A model generated the notes under the pieces. It saw only the letters and a list, made by a program, of their open reading frames with translations, had not been told where the DNA came from and made no database searches. Shown here piece by piece: positions 15,133 through 23,901 of a DNA stretch of 64,000 nucleotides; position 1 is the first letter of the stretch; each line of letters starts with the position of its first letter. The translations under genes and the position numbers were made by a program. Source of the DNA: Geomobilibacter sp964431365 (lineage in GTDB: Bacteria; Desulfobacterota; Desulfuromonadia; Geobacterales; DSM-12255); the NCBI GenBank assembly GCA_964431365.1, contig CAYSJJ010000004.1, forward strand, positions 35,615 to 99,614, in the 5' to 3' direction.

Positions 15133-17079
15133 ATGTCCCGTCTGTTCTCCGGATCGATACGCGCCTACCTGCTGGCCCTCGTTCTTGTCCTCTGGATTCC
15201 GTCCATTGCCCTGCTGATCAACACAGGCCTCGACATCCGACAAGATGCCTACCGGGAAGCTGTTCAGGAAGTGGAGAAACTGGCCGGCGACCTTGCCAAG
15301 GAGCAGGAGCTGCTGGTCAACCTGGGGCGGCACTTTATCGAAACAGCCTCTCAGTTGGACGACATCAAGAGCCGCAACGTAGAGCCCGTCGAAACTCTCT
15401 TCCGACGTTTCATCGCCGATAATCCCCTGTATGGTGCGCTTCACATCGAGTATGCGAGCGGAGAGGTCTGGGCGAATGCCTTCCATACCGGGAACTCCAT
15501 TTCGCTGGCTGATCGTCGTTTTTTCGGCAATGCGTTGAAAACCGGCCGGTTCTCGGCCGGGGAATTTGTCGTGAGCAGGACGAGCGGGCGGCCGATCATC
15601 AATTTCGGGTACCCGATCAAGGACCGTGAGGGGCGGATCACCGATGTCATCGGCATGGGCATCGATCTCCGTTATTCGAAGCAGGTGCTGAAGCAGGCCA
15701 ACCTCCCTCCCGGTTCGTCATTCATCATTACCGACCATAAGGGGACGGTGCTGCAACGGGGGCTCGAATCCACGGTCTCGTACGTGGGTAAGCCGGACCA
15801 GAAAGACCTCTTCGAGCGGATGGCCGGCGGCCCCGACATCGGGATCTTCCAGGCTGTCGATGACAACGGCGTGGAGCGGATCTTCGCCTACCGGAAGCTG
15901 CGCATTCCCGGCGAACTCTCTCCCTACATGTATGTCCGCGCCAGCATTCCGGTCAAGACGGCGTTGTCCGAGGCCAACAGGGGCATCTACAAAAACCTGT
16001 CGATTGTCACCCTGTTCCTCCTCTCCGGTCTCTGTCTCGCCTGGACGATCGGCAAGCGCGCAATTATCGACCGGGTAGCCCAACTGCAGAAAGCCTCCCA
16101 GCAGATCGCCAATGGGGACCTGACCGTCAAGGTCGCCAATCATGTTATAGGCGGCGAGCTTGGCGAGCTTGCCGATACCTTCGATGCCATGGCCAGGTCG
16201 CTTGCGGAGCGGGAGCAGGCGCTGCACGCCAGCGAGGAGCGGTATCGGGCGATCAATGCCGAACTGGAGCAGCGTGTTGACGAGCGGACTGCCCAACTGC
16301 AGAGTGCCAACGCGGCGCTTATGGAGGAAAACAGGCAGCGGCAGGAGGCCCAGAACGAGATCTCCTTGCTGAACGAGGACCTGCTCCGCCGTGGGCGAGC
16401 CCTCGAAGTCGCCAACAGTGACCTTGAATCGTTCAGTTATTCGGTCTCCCACGACCTGCGTGCCCCGCTCAGGGGGGTGGACGGCTATGTGCATATCCTT
16501 GCCGAAGAGGCCGGTGCATCGCTCTCTCCCGAACATCGTGAGTACCTGGAGAAGATATCCCGTAACGTCCGCAAGATGGGGACGCTGATCGAAGACCTGC
16601 TCAGTTTTGCCCGCCTCAACCGCCAGCAACTGACCAAGGCCACCGTAAATCCCCGCATGCTGGTGACCGAGGCCCTCGCCGCCCTTGAGACCGAACGGTC
16701 GGGGCGGCAACTGGACATTCGCATCGGCGACCTGCCGTCGTGCCAGGCAGACCCCACTCTGTTGCGCCAGGTCTATATCAACCTCCTGGGTAATGCCCTG
16801 AAGTTCTCCCGCCAGCGCCTCCCCGCCATTATCGAGATCGGCAGCCATCGCGAAGAGGGGGAGACCGTGTATCACGTCAGAGATAACGGTGCCGGATTCG
16901 ATATGGCGCATGCGGCCAAGCTCTTTGGCGTGTTCGAGCGTCTGCACGCCGGCAGCGAGTTCGAGGGGACCGGCGTCGGGCTCGCCATCGTGCAACGGAT
17001 TATCCACCGCCACGGCGGCCGGGTCTGGGCGGAAGGGGTGGTCGACGGGGGGGCGTCGTTCTATTTCACCCTGCCGTGA
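15133..17079 (+). CDS. Membrane sensor histidine kinase (dCache-HAMP-HisKA)
   Basis: A 648-residue kinase. Transmembrane helices flank a periplasmic sensor (about 10-30 and 290-310). The sensor resembles a double Cache domain (RRFFGNALKTGRF, GYPIKDREGRITDVIGMGIDL). A HAMP region follows at about 310-360, a coiled coil at 360-430, and a HisKA domain with the phospho-acceptor His440 in SYSVSHDLRAPL. The ATPase domain has the N-box NLLGNALKFS, the G1 box DNGAGFD and the G2 box GTGVGLAIV. No response regulator gene is adjacent; the HisKA-type phytochrome-like SHDLRAPL motif suggests a free-standing partner elsewhere. The signal is unknown. Confidence 0.9.
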   Translation: MSRLFSGSIRAYLLALVLVLWIPSIALLINTGLDIRQDAYREAVQEVEKLAGDLAKEQELLVNLGRHFIETASQLDDIKSRNVEPVETLFRRFIADNPLYGALHIEYASGEVWANAFHTGNSISLADRRFFGNALKTGRFSAGEFVVSRTSGRPIINFGYPIKDREGRITDVIGMGIDLRYSKQVLKQANLPPGSSFIITDHKGTVLQRGLESTVSYVGKPDQKDLFERMAGGPDIGIFQAVDDNGVERIFAYRKLRIPGELSPYMYVRASIPVKTALSEANRGIYKNLSIVTLFLLSGLCLAWTIGKRAIIDRVAQLQKASQQIANGDLTVKVANHVIGGELGELADTFDAMARSLAEREQALHASEERYRAINAELEQRVDERTAQLQSANAALMEENRQRQEAQNEISLLNEDLLRRGRALEVANSDLESFSYSVSHDLRAPLRGVDGYVHILAEEAGASLSPEHREYLEKISRNVRKMGTLIEDLLSFARLNRQQLTKATVNPRMLVTEALAALETERSGRQLDIRIGDLPSCQADPTLLRQVYINLLGNALKFSRQRLPAIIEIGSHREEGETVYHVRDNGAGFDMAHAAKLFGVFERLHAGSEFEGTGVGLAIVQRIIHRHGGRVWAEGVVDGGASFYFTLP

Positions 17080-17100
17080 CCTCTACGCTAGCAATTCCCA

Positions 17101-17129
17101 TTGACAACGGCCCCGCACTTTCTTACGAT
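17101..17129 (+). promoter_or_regulatory. Promoter of the ResB-CcsA operon
   Basis: TTGACA and TACGAT separated by 17 bases, 37 bases before the ATG of the cysteine-rich protein gene. Confidence 0.7.
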
Positions 17130-17165
17130 TCATTGGTCCCTAACCGATAACGATTCAGGAATACA

Positions 17166-17519
17166 ATGGATTGCCGACGCCTCATCGCCCTCTGCCTGGT
17201 TCTCGCCTATCTGTTTCTGCCAATGGACGGCTTTGCCCAGTTCCAGCCGTTTGCCCCGGCCGCCGGTCAGACGGATACCCTCCCGGTGAAAATCGAGGCC
17301 GCCAAGGACCACTGCCCCGACTGCCCCTGCAGTGACGGGGAGCACGGTGCCGGCGGCTGCGATGCCTCCTGCTCCTGCTGTTCCTGTTTTGCGCCGCTGC
17401 CGCAGGGGGTCACCATCGATTTTATCCCTGTGGTCACCTCCATGATCCCGTTCGAGCGGTTCCAGACGCTCCCCCAGGTCTACCTCCCGATCTTCGTCCC
17501 CCCGCAAAACCGCCTCTGA
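17166..17519 (+). CDS. Secreted cysteine-rich small protein of unknown function
   Basis: A 117-residue protein with a signal peptide (MDCRRLIALCLVLAYLFLP, cleavage probably after GFA). The mature part has a dense cysteine cluster, HCPDCPCSDGEHGAGGC followed by DASCSCCSC: eight cysteines and two histidines in about 30 residues. A hydrophobic C-terminal half follows. The cluster looks able to bind metal or a cofactor. It is the first gene behind a strong promoter and precedes resB and ccsA, so a part in cytochrome c maturation or its metal supply is conceivable; this is inference. AGGA lies upstream of the ATG. Confidence 0.65.
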   Translation: MDCRRLIALCLVLAYLFLPMDGFAQFQPFAPAAGQTDTLPVKIEAAKDHCPDCPCSDGEHGAGGCDASCSCCSCFAPLPQGVTIDFIPVVTSMIPFERFQTLPQVYLPIFVPPQNRL

Positions 17520-17630
17520 CCTCACCCACGTGCCACCGATCATCTCAAGCTTGTCTGCGCCCTGCCGAAATGCCGGTACCGGCCGCCGTCTGTCGGCCGT
17601 ATCCGGTTCGGCCAGACCAAGGAGTCTTTT

Positions 17631-19013
17631 GTGAATACCGCCGAACGATCGTTGTCCCAGTCACTATGGGATCATCTCTGCTCCCTGAAGCTCACCATGT
17701 TCCTGCTTATTTCTCTTGCCGTCACCTCGATCATCGGGACAGTCATCCCGCAGGGGGTGCCGCCGGAGGAGTACCTGCGGACCATAACCGAGAACAAGTT
17801 GAAGCTCTACAAAGCGCTCGGTTTTTTCGACATGTACCACTCATGGTGGTTCATTCTCCTCCTCGCGCTCCTGACCGCAAACCTGATCGCCTGCTCCATA
17901 AAGCGGCTTCCCCATATCTGGAAGCTGATCACCAGGCCCGTCACCGTCATGGACGACAGCCTTGAGAAGACGCTGGCAAACGCGACGACCGTGCAGGCCC
18001 CCGGCGACGCCGCAACCCTGAAGGATGCAGTGGTGCCGCTTCTTACCGCCGAGTTCGCCGCGCCGCGGATCACCGAGGAGGCCGGCGCGTTTCACCTGTA
18101 TGCCGAGAAGGCCCCCTGGAGCCGGCTCGCCGTGTATGTCGTCCATCTGAGCGTGGTGGTCATCTTCATCGGGGCGATCGTCGGTTCCCTGTTCGGCTAC
18201 AAGGCGTTCGTCAACATCCTCGAAGGTGAGTCGGTCACCTCGGTCATCTCCACCCGCACGGGCAAGGAGATCCCCCTCGGGTTCGCCATAGGGTGCGAGA
18301 AGTTCAGCGTCAGCTATTACAAGACCGGCGCCCCGAAAGAGTTCAAGAGCATCCTGACCGTGCTGGAGAACGGGCAGTCCGTGCCGGGCTACGCCCAGGT
18401 GCCGGTCATCGTCAACGATCCCTTGAGCTACAAGGGGATAACCTTCTACCAGTCCAGCTACGGCAAAGCCGGCGAGCACCGCTTCACGGTGAGCGATCCG
18501 GACGGTAGGAACCCTGTCCCCCTGACCGTGGGAGGCGAAGAGTCGGCCAAACTCCCCGACGGCAGCAGCATGCATGTGCTGGAGTCGACCCCCGATATAG
18601 CCGCCTATCAGCCCGGATACAGCGGCCCGGCCGCCCGCGTCGAGATACATACCCCGCAGGGGGAGACCAAGGCGTTCATCGTCTTGGCCAACCACCCGGA
18701 ACTGAACGCCGCGGCCGCCAAAAAGTACGGCACGCCCCTCTTCACCTATCTTGGGGGGACCGACCGTTTCTACACCGGTCTCCAGGTCGCCAGGGACCCC
18801 GGTGTCTGGATCGTCTGGCTCGGTTGCCTCCTGATGGTCGTCGGGATTTACGCGGCCTTCTTCATCTCCCACCGCCGGATCTGGATCCGGGTGAAGGACG
18901 GTGAAGTCACCGTCGGCGGCAACAGCAACAAAAACCAGAGCGGCTTCCAACTGGCCTTCGAACGGCTGGCGGGAAAGCTCGCGGCTCAGCTTGCTTCGGG
19001 AGGAAAACAATGA
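17631..19013 (+). CDS. resB: Cytochrome c biogenesis protein ResB
   Basis: A 460-residue membrane protein of System II cytochrome c maturation. Three N-terminal hydrophobic segments (about 15-40, 70-95 and 165-190) are followed by a large periplasmic domain and a last segment near residue 390-410. Typical motifs are SLKLTMFLLISLAVTSIIGT and the YKGITFYQSSYG segment. It forms the haem delivery and ligation complex with CcsA, whose gene overlaps its end by four bases. The GTG start has AAGGAG upstream. Confidence 0.92.
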   Translation: MNTAERSLSQSLWDHLCSLKLTMFLLISLAVTSIIGTVIPQGVPPEEYLRTITENKLKLYKALGFFDMYHSWWFILLLALLTANLIACSIKRLPHIWKLITRPVTVMDDSLEKTLANATTVQAPGDAATLKDAVVPLLTAEFAAPRITEEAGAFHLYAEKAPWSRLAVYVVHLSVVVIFIGAIVGSLFGYKAFVNILEGESVTSVISTRTGKEIPLGFAIGCEKFSVSYYKTGAPKEFKSILTVLENGQSVPGYAQVPVIVNDPLSYKGITFYQSSYGKAGEHRFTVSDPDGRNPVPLTVGGEESAKLPDGSSMHVLESTPDIAAYQPGYSGPAARVEIHTPQGETKAFIVLANHPELNAAAAKKYGTPLFTYLGGTDRFYTGLQVARDPGVWIVWLGCLLMVVGIYAAFFISHRRIWIRVKDGEVTVGGNSNKNQSGFQLAFERLAGKLAAQLASGGKQ

Positions 19014-19858
19014 CCAGTTCGCTTCTGTTCAATATCACCACCATCGCCTACCTCGTCTCCACCCTGGTCTTTTTCGCCTTTCTCGCCAGCCGTGCCGCCG
19101 CTGCCGGGATGGCCGGCAGTCTCGCCGCCGTCGCCGGCCTGCTGCTGCAGACCGCCGCCATAGGCCTCCGCTGGAAGGAGTCGTACACCCTCGGCGTCGG
19201 GCACGCCCCGCTGTCGAACCTCTACGAGTCCGTGGTCTTTTTTTCCTGGACCATCGTCCTCATCTACCTGCTGCTGGATCTCAAATACCGCTACCGGGTG
19301 ATCGGGGCGTTCGTCATGCCGTTCGCCCTCTTGGGGATGGCGTGGGCGCAACTGGGGCTCCACAGCGGCATCGAGCCCCTGGTGCCGGCCCTGCAGAGCA
19401 ATTGGCTCCTCTACCACGTCATCACCTGTTTCCTCGGGTATGCCGCCTTTGCCGTGGCCTGCGGCATCTCGATCATGTACCTGATCCGGGACCGGCATGA
19501 CCAGGGGGACGGCGCCGCCGACGGCATCGTCGCCACCTTCCCGACCAGCCGGATCCTGGACGACCTGAACTACCGGGCGATCATGGTCGGCTTCCCGCTC
19601 CTAACGCTGGGGATCGTCACCGGCGCAGCCTGGGCCAACTACGCCTGGGGGACCTACTGGAGCTGGGACCCGAAGGAGACCTGGTCACTCATCGTCTGGT
19701 TCATCTATGCCGCATTCCTCCATGCCCGCATCACGCGCGGCTGGGTGGGGAGGCGCGCCGCCTGGCTCTCCGTCATCGGCTTTGCCGCCACCATCTTCTG
19801 CTACCTGGGGGTCAACCTCTTCCTCTCCGGCCTGCACAGCTACGGCGGGGGGCGCTGA
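19010..19858 (+). CDS. ccsA: Cytochrome c biogenesis protein CcsA
   Basis: A 282-residue integral membrane protein, the haem handler of System II. About eight hydrophobic segments are present. The haem-binding WWD-type motif reads WGTYWSWDPKETWSLIVWF, and conserved histidines lie in VGHAPLSNLYES and the end HSYGGGR. It overlaps resB by ATGA, so the two are translationally coupled. With TlpA-CcdA five kilobases upstream, the window contains a full thiol-reduction and haem-ligation set. Confidence 0.93.
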   Translation: MTSSLLFNITTIAYLVSTLVFFAFLASRAAAAGMAGSLAAVAGLLLQTAAIGLRWKESYTLGVGHAPLSNLYESVVFFSWTIVLIYLLLDLKYRYRVIGAFVMPFALLGMAWAQLGLHSGIEPLVPALQSNWLLYHVITCFLGYAAFAVACGISIMYLIRDRHDQGDGAADGIVATFPTSRILDDLNYRAIMVGFPLLTLGIVTGAAWANYAWGTYWSWDPKETWSLIVWFIYAAFLHARITRGWVGRRAAWLSVIGFAATIFCYLGVNLFLSGLHSYGGGR

Positions 19859-19879
19859 CCGCCCGTTCACCCGGCAGTC

Positions 19880-19907
19880 AAAAAGGGGTCGCCGGCCGAC
19901 CCCTTTT
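19880..19907 (+). terminator. Terminator after ccsA
   Basis: AAAAAGGGGTC and GACCCCTTTT form the stem around GCCGGCC, ending in a short T-run. Confidence 0.75.
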
Positions 19908-19963
19908 CCCTGTATAGTTTCCGAAGCGACGCAAACGACCGTTTGTGGCTACGGGGTAGGGCC

Positions 19964-20593
19964 TTGATCTCACGCACCATTACATACATCCGCTGTCTCG
20001 GTCTCACGGCCCTGCTGCTCCTTGCGCTGGTCACCGGCGCATCGGCCTTCTGCTTCGACGAGGCGGGCTCGATGTACGGCATCAATCCATTGATCCTGCG
20101 CGCCATCGCCAAGGTCGAATCGAACAACAACCCCGCAGCGCTCCACCGGAACACCAACGGCACCTACGATTTCGGCCTCATGCAGATCAACTCCAGCTGG
20201 GCGTCGGTCCTGGGGAAGGAGCGCTGGAACTCCCTGGGGGACGCCTGTTTCAATACCATGACCGGCAGCTGGATCCTGGCCACCTGCATGAGCAAGTACG
20301 GCTACAGCTGGAAGGCGATCGGCTGCTACAACAGCCAGACCCCGGAAAAGCGTGACCGGTACGCGCAACTGGTCTTCAGGCAGCTGCAGGGGATCGTCGC
20401 CAGCGACAGCCGGCAGAAAAAGGGTGACGGCCGCCGGCAGGAACGCGAAGCCACTGCCCCGCCGTTCCAGGCGGTTCAGGCGGGAGTGCCGAGTGAACCG
20501 CCAGCAGCACCGGCAACCGCGGAACAGCCGGCCGTCCAGGAGACGGCTGCCCCCCAGGCGGCCATGGCGCCGTTCCTCGAAGACGGTTCTTGA
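19964..20593 (+). CDS. Lytic transglycosylase (SLT/VirB1-like)
   Basis: A 209-residue exported peptidoglycan-cleaving enzyme. A signal peptide ending near ASA is followed by a lysozyme-like domain (about 30-130). The catalytic Glu is in IAKVESNNNPAA, and the support motifs are YDFGLMQINSSW and the YNSQTPEKR repeat helix. The last 80 residues are rich in Ala, Pro and Gln and probably disordered. This compact form is also found near secretion and conjugation machinery, none of which is visible here. The TTG start is preferred because GGGGTAGGG precedes it; a GTG seven codons earlier lacks a site. Confidence 0.85.
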   Translation: MISRTITYIRCLGLTALLLLALVTGASAFCFDEAGSMYGINPLILRAIAKVESNNNPAALHRNTNGTYDFGLMQINSSWASVLGKERWNSLGDACFNTMTGSWILATCMSKYGYSWKAIGCYNSQTPEKRDRYAQLVFRQLQGIVASDSRQKKGDGRRQEREATAPPFQAVQAGVPSEPPAAPATAEQPAVQETAAPQAAMAPFLEDGS

Positions 20594-20645
20594 TTGTCGT
20601 CCATACGATCCGGGCTGATCCCCTGCTGAACAAACCATTAGAAGC

Positions 20646-20671
20646 CGCATCCAGAGTGATGCGTTTTTTTT
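20646..20671 (+). terminator. Intrinsic terminator after the transglycosylase gene
   Basis: CGCATC and GATGCG form the stem with a 6-base loop, followed by eight T. Confidence 0.85.
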
Positions 20672-20672
20672 C

Positions 20673-20700
20673 TTGACAATATATAACGATATTATATAAA
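20673..20700 (+). promoter_or_regulatory. Promoter of the TetR-ABC-EmrAB operon
   Basis: A consensus TTGACA with TATAAA 16 bases downstream, in a markedly AT-rich block. Its -10 box lies inside the 21-bp palindrome. Confidence 0.75.
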
Positions 20701-20712
20701 GGCTTTATATAA
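20692..20712. promoter_or_regulatory. Perfect 21-bp palindrome, likely TetR operator
   Basis: The half-sites TTATATAAAG and CTTTATATAA flank a single G. The palindrome covers the -10 box of the only promoter seen ahead of the tetR-type gene, so binding would block transcription. Autorepression by the adjacent regulator is inference from position and symmetry. Confidence 0.75.
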
Positions 20713-20742
20713 ATAATTTATAAAATTGGCGAGGTCGAAAAA

Positions 20743-21327
20743 ATGTCTCCCAGGAATACCCAGTTCAGCAGGGAAGATATTGTTGGCGCGGCGTTTCAGC
20801 TGGTGAGGGAACACGGATGGAACGGTTTTTCCGTGCAGGCGGTGGCCAAGGCCATCAACTCGTCCACCATGCCGATCTATTCCCAGTTCGCCAATGTCCG
20901 GGAGTTGGAGGACGAGGTCTGCGTACGGGCGATGGAGCTCCTGAAAACGCGGCTCCTGGAAGAGAGAACCGGCGACAGATGGATCGACCAGGCGATCAGC
21001 TATGTCCGATTTGCCATGGAAGAAACGCATCTCTTCCGTTGTCTGGGTGACGGCAGGAATATCGAGCAGCAAAAGGATCTCGGCATGGGGCTGGTGAACT
21101 ATATCGACGACCTGCTGGCCGATTACCCGCTCTTTGCCGGCCTGAACGAGATGGAGTTCAAGATGATCAGACTGTCGCGGATGATGTTCGCCCAGCGTCT
21201 GGCGTTCTGGCTGAACCGCGACAAGGATTTCCTGAAGGACAAGGGGATCGAAACCGAGGAGTTCATCCGCCGGAGCAGTAAGGCGATCTACGACGGGTTT
21301 GTACTGCAGTTCCGTGAACAGGGTTGA
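20743..21327 (+). CDS. TetR/AcrR-family transcriptional regulator
   Basis: A 194-residue repressor-type protein. The N-terminal helix-turn-helix (about 10-50) reads FSREDIVGAAFQLVREHGWN, then FSVQAVAKAINSSTMPIYSQF. The C-terminal helical ligand domain is not recognisably related to a characterised member. It is first in an eight-gene run that codes for an ABC importer and an MFS exporter. The ligand is most likely the transported compound or its precursor. The AT-rich palindrome in front is the probable operator. Confidence 0.9.
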   Translation: MSPRNTQFSREDIVGAAFQLVREHGWNGFSVQAVAKAINSSTMPIYSQFANVRELEDEVCVRAMELLKTRLLEERTGDRWIDQAISYVRFAMEETHLFRCLGDGRNIEQQKDLGMGLVNYIDDLLADYPLFAGLNEMEFKMIRLSRMMFAQRLAFWLNRDKDFLKDKGIETEEFIRRSSKAIYDGFVLQFREQG

Positions 21328-21358
21328 TTGTGGCTGGCAAATGCCTGAGGGGGGAACA

Positions 21359-22924
21359 ATGATCATGGGCTCGTATTGTGCGGTGAAACGAACACTCTTC
21401 ATGGGATGGCTCTGCGTGGTCGCGCTGGTTGTTCTGGCGGGTCGCGGCGAGTCCGCCCCTGCTCCTCCCCGTTCCGGGGGGAGCCTGACGGTCGGGATGG
21501 AACTGGAATTCCGCGGGTTCGATCCCCTGAAGGCGAATTTTCTGGGTCTTGCCGACCGGAGTGTGGCCATGGCGGTGGAAGAGCGGCTCTTCGACCTGGA
21601 CGCTAAGGGGAACCTGGTGCCGGAGCTGGCCCTGTCCGCCAAGCCGGGCCGGGACGGCAAGAGCTGGACCCTCAAGCTCCGCAAGGGGGTCCGCTTCCAT
21701 GACGGTACCCTGTTCGATGCCGATGCGGTGGTCGGCCACTGGCAGCGGCTCCTCGATCCGAAGAACAGGTTCTTTGCCCGTACCGCCTTCAGTCCGATCG
21801 AATCGGTGCAGAAGGTGGACCAGTTCACCGTCCGCTTCAACCTGAAGCACCCCTGGGCCGCGTTCAAAAGCGCCCTGTCCGCTCCCCAAGCCATTGCGGC
21901 GTACATCCCCTCACCCAAGGCGCTGAAAGATGACTCCCAAAACCGGGCGCCGGTGGGGACAGGACCGTACATGTTCAAGGAGTGGCGTGCCAACGACCGA
22001 CTGGTGGTGGTCAGAAACCCCAACTACTGGCGCAAGGGAAAGGGGCACCTGGAGAGCGTGGTCTTTCGTCCCATGCCGGACATGCAGGCGCGGTTCGCCA
22101 GCCTGCAGTCAGGGGAGAGCGACGTGATCCAGACCGACCGGGGCGCCAGCATACTGCAGGCCCGCGAGGACCGCTCCCTCAGGATCTACACCAGTGAAGC
22201 CGCCGGGGCGTACAATTTCATCTTCAACACCTCCAGGCCACCGCTGGACGATAGCCGTGTTCGCCAGGCGCTTGCCCATGCCTGGAACCAGGATCTCCTG
22301 CTCAAGGCGGATTACAAGAGTACCCTCCCCTTGGCGAAGGAACCGTTCGGCGGGTTGCTCTCCTGCGGCGATGCCGCCTACCGGGGGTACGACCCGGCCA
22401 AGGCCAGGAAACTGCTGGCCGACTACGGCAAGCCGGTCAGCCTGGAGATGATCCACACCAATACGCCGCGGGGGAAGGAGGCGGGCGAGATCATGCAGCG
22501 GCTCTTCAAGGAGGTCGGCGTGACCTTACGGCTTACCCCTCTGGCCGAAGGGCAGCTGGCAAAGCGGGGGATCGCCGGCGACTACCAGATCGCCGGCTGG
22601 AAGATGATGGATTTTGACGACATGGGACCGTTTCTCATGGCCAATCTGTACTCCGACAGCACGCAGAACTTCGGCAGGTACCGGAATCCGAAGATGGATG
22701 AGCTGCTGACGACCCAGCAGCTGAGCAGTGACCGAAAGGCGCGTGAGACAGCCCTCTGCGGCGTGGCCAGGATGATCAACCAGGAGGCGGTCTTTCTCTA
22801 CGGCGGCGGCCGGCGTTTTCATGTCATTGCCAAGACAGGGGTCAAGGGGATCGAGAACGTCCGGCACGGCGTCATCCGGGTCAGCGACGCGTGGCTGGAC
22901 GCCGGTGGGACAAACGTCAGGTAG
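21359..22924 (+). CDS. ABC transporter substrate-binding protein, peptide/nickel family
   Basis: A 521-residue periplasmic binding protein of the SBP_bac_5 type. Signal peptide with a hydrophobic core (about 15-30) and no clear lipobox. Family landmarks are the start GGSLTVGMELEFRGFDPL, WTLKLRKGVRFHDGT, the hinge PVGTGPYMFKEW, NPNYWRKGKGHLE and QDLLLKADYKS. Members bind oligopeptides, nickel chelates, opines or glutathione; ligand identity cannot be read. GGGGGGAAC precedes the ATG. It is 31 bases after tetR and 23 before the permease gene. Confidence 0.88.
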   Translation: MIMGSYCAVKRTLFMGWLCVVALVVLAGRGESAPAPPRSGGSLTVGMELEFRGFDPLKANFLGLADRSVAMAVEERLFDLDAKGNLVPELALSAKPGRDGKSWTLKLRKGVRFHDGTLFDADAVVGHWQRLLDPKNRFFARTAFSPIESVQKVDQFTVRFNLKHPWAAFKSALSAPQAIAAYIPSPKALKDDSQNRAPVGTGPYMFKEWRANDRLVVVRNPNYWRKGKGHLESVVFRPMPDMQARFASLQSGESDVIQTDRGASILQAREDRSLRIYTSEAAGAYNFIFNTSRPPLDDSRVRQALAHAWNQDLLLKADYKSTLPLAKEPFGGLLSCGDAAYRGYDPAKARKLLADYGKPVSLEMIHTNTPRGKEAGEIMQRLFKEVGVTLRLTPLAEGQLAKRGIAGDYQIAGWKMMDFDDMGPFLMANLYSDSTQNFGRYRNPKMDELLTTQQLSSDRKARETALCGVARMINQEAVFLYGGGRRFHVIAKTGVKGIENVRHGVIRVSDAWLDAGGTNVR

Positions 22925-22947
22925 TGTTGCCGGCCGAGGTGTAACCC

Positions 22948-23901
22948 ATGCGCTTCTTCTGGACCAAATCCATCCACCTTGTCCTGGTCGTCCTGGCTGT
23001 GACGCTCCTGACCTTTGTGATGCTCGACCGGCTGCCGATGGATGTCGCCGCCGAGGTGGCCGGGTATGGCGCCTCCAGCGCGGATCTGGCCGCGGTGCGG
23101 GAGGAGCTGGGGCTGAACAGGCCGCTGGCCGTGCGTTACGGCCACTGGCTGGCTGGAGCCGCCAGGGGTGACCTGGGGAAATCGTTCGCCAGCGGCCAGC
23201 CCGTGGGGGAGGCGATCCGTTCCCATCTCCCCGTTACCCTGGAGCTGGTCAGCCTCGCCCAGGGCTTCGCCCTGCTGCTGGCGCTTCCCCTGGCGGTCGT
23301 CTCCGCCTGGAAAGCCGGTTCGAGGCTGGATCGGGTGGTGCGGACCATCGCCTTCGGGTTCGCCTCGCTCCCCGCCTTTGCCGTGGCCATCGGACTGATC
23401 ATCCTCCTGGCGCTGCGGTTCGGACTCTTTCCGGCCACCGGCTACACGCCGCTTTCCGCCGGGGTCTGGCCCAACCTGAAAGGGTTCGTCCTCCCCGCGC
23501 TCTCCATCGCCCTGGTGGAGTGGGTCCCCCTGATGCGCGTGCTGCGCAGCGACCTGATCGCCACCCTGCAGGAGGATTTCATCCTGCTGGCCCGCTGCAA
23601 GGGACTTTCCGACCGGCAGATCCTCGTCGGTCATGCCCTGCGCCCTTCCTGCTTCACCCTGATTACCCTCTTCGGCATGCAGGCTGCCAGCCTGATCGGC
23701 GGTGGAGTGATCATCGAGCTGCTCTTTTCGCTCCCCGGGGTCGGGCGGTTGCTGGTGACCGGCATATTCGCCCAGGACTACCCGGTGGTGCAGGGGTGCG
23801 TGCTGCTGATCGCCGTGGCGTATGTGGGGCTGAATTTCCTGGTGGATATCTGCTATGGGCTCCTTGATCCCAGGGTACGGCAGGGAGAGGCGCATGGGTA
23901 G
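22948..23901 (+). CDS. ABC transporter permease, DppB/NikB type
   Basis: A 317-residue inner-membrane permease with six hydrophobic segments (first at about 10-30). The family's EAA loop appears around EDFILLARCKGLSDRQILVG, which contacts the ATPase. Also typical are the N-terminal AxxxxxREELGLNRPLAVRY motif and the GGGVIIELLFSLPGVGRLL segment. It pairs with the permease whose gene overlaps its end by eight bases. Confidence 0.9.
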   Translation: MRFFWTKSIHLVLVVLAVTLLTFVMLDRLPMDVAAEVAGYGASSADLAAVREELGLNRPLAVRYGHWLAGAARGDLGKSFASGQPVGEAIRSHLPVTLELVSLAQGFALLLALPLAVVSAWKAGSRLDRVVRTIAFGFASLPAFAVAIGLIILLALRFGLFPATGYTPLSAGVWPNLKGFVLPALSIALVEWVPLMRVLRSDLIATLQEDFILLARCKGLSDRQILVGHALRPSCFTLITLFGMQAASLIGGGVIIELLFSLPGVGRLLVTGIFAQDYPVVQGCVLLIAVAYVGLNFLVDICYGLLDPRVRQGEAHG

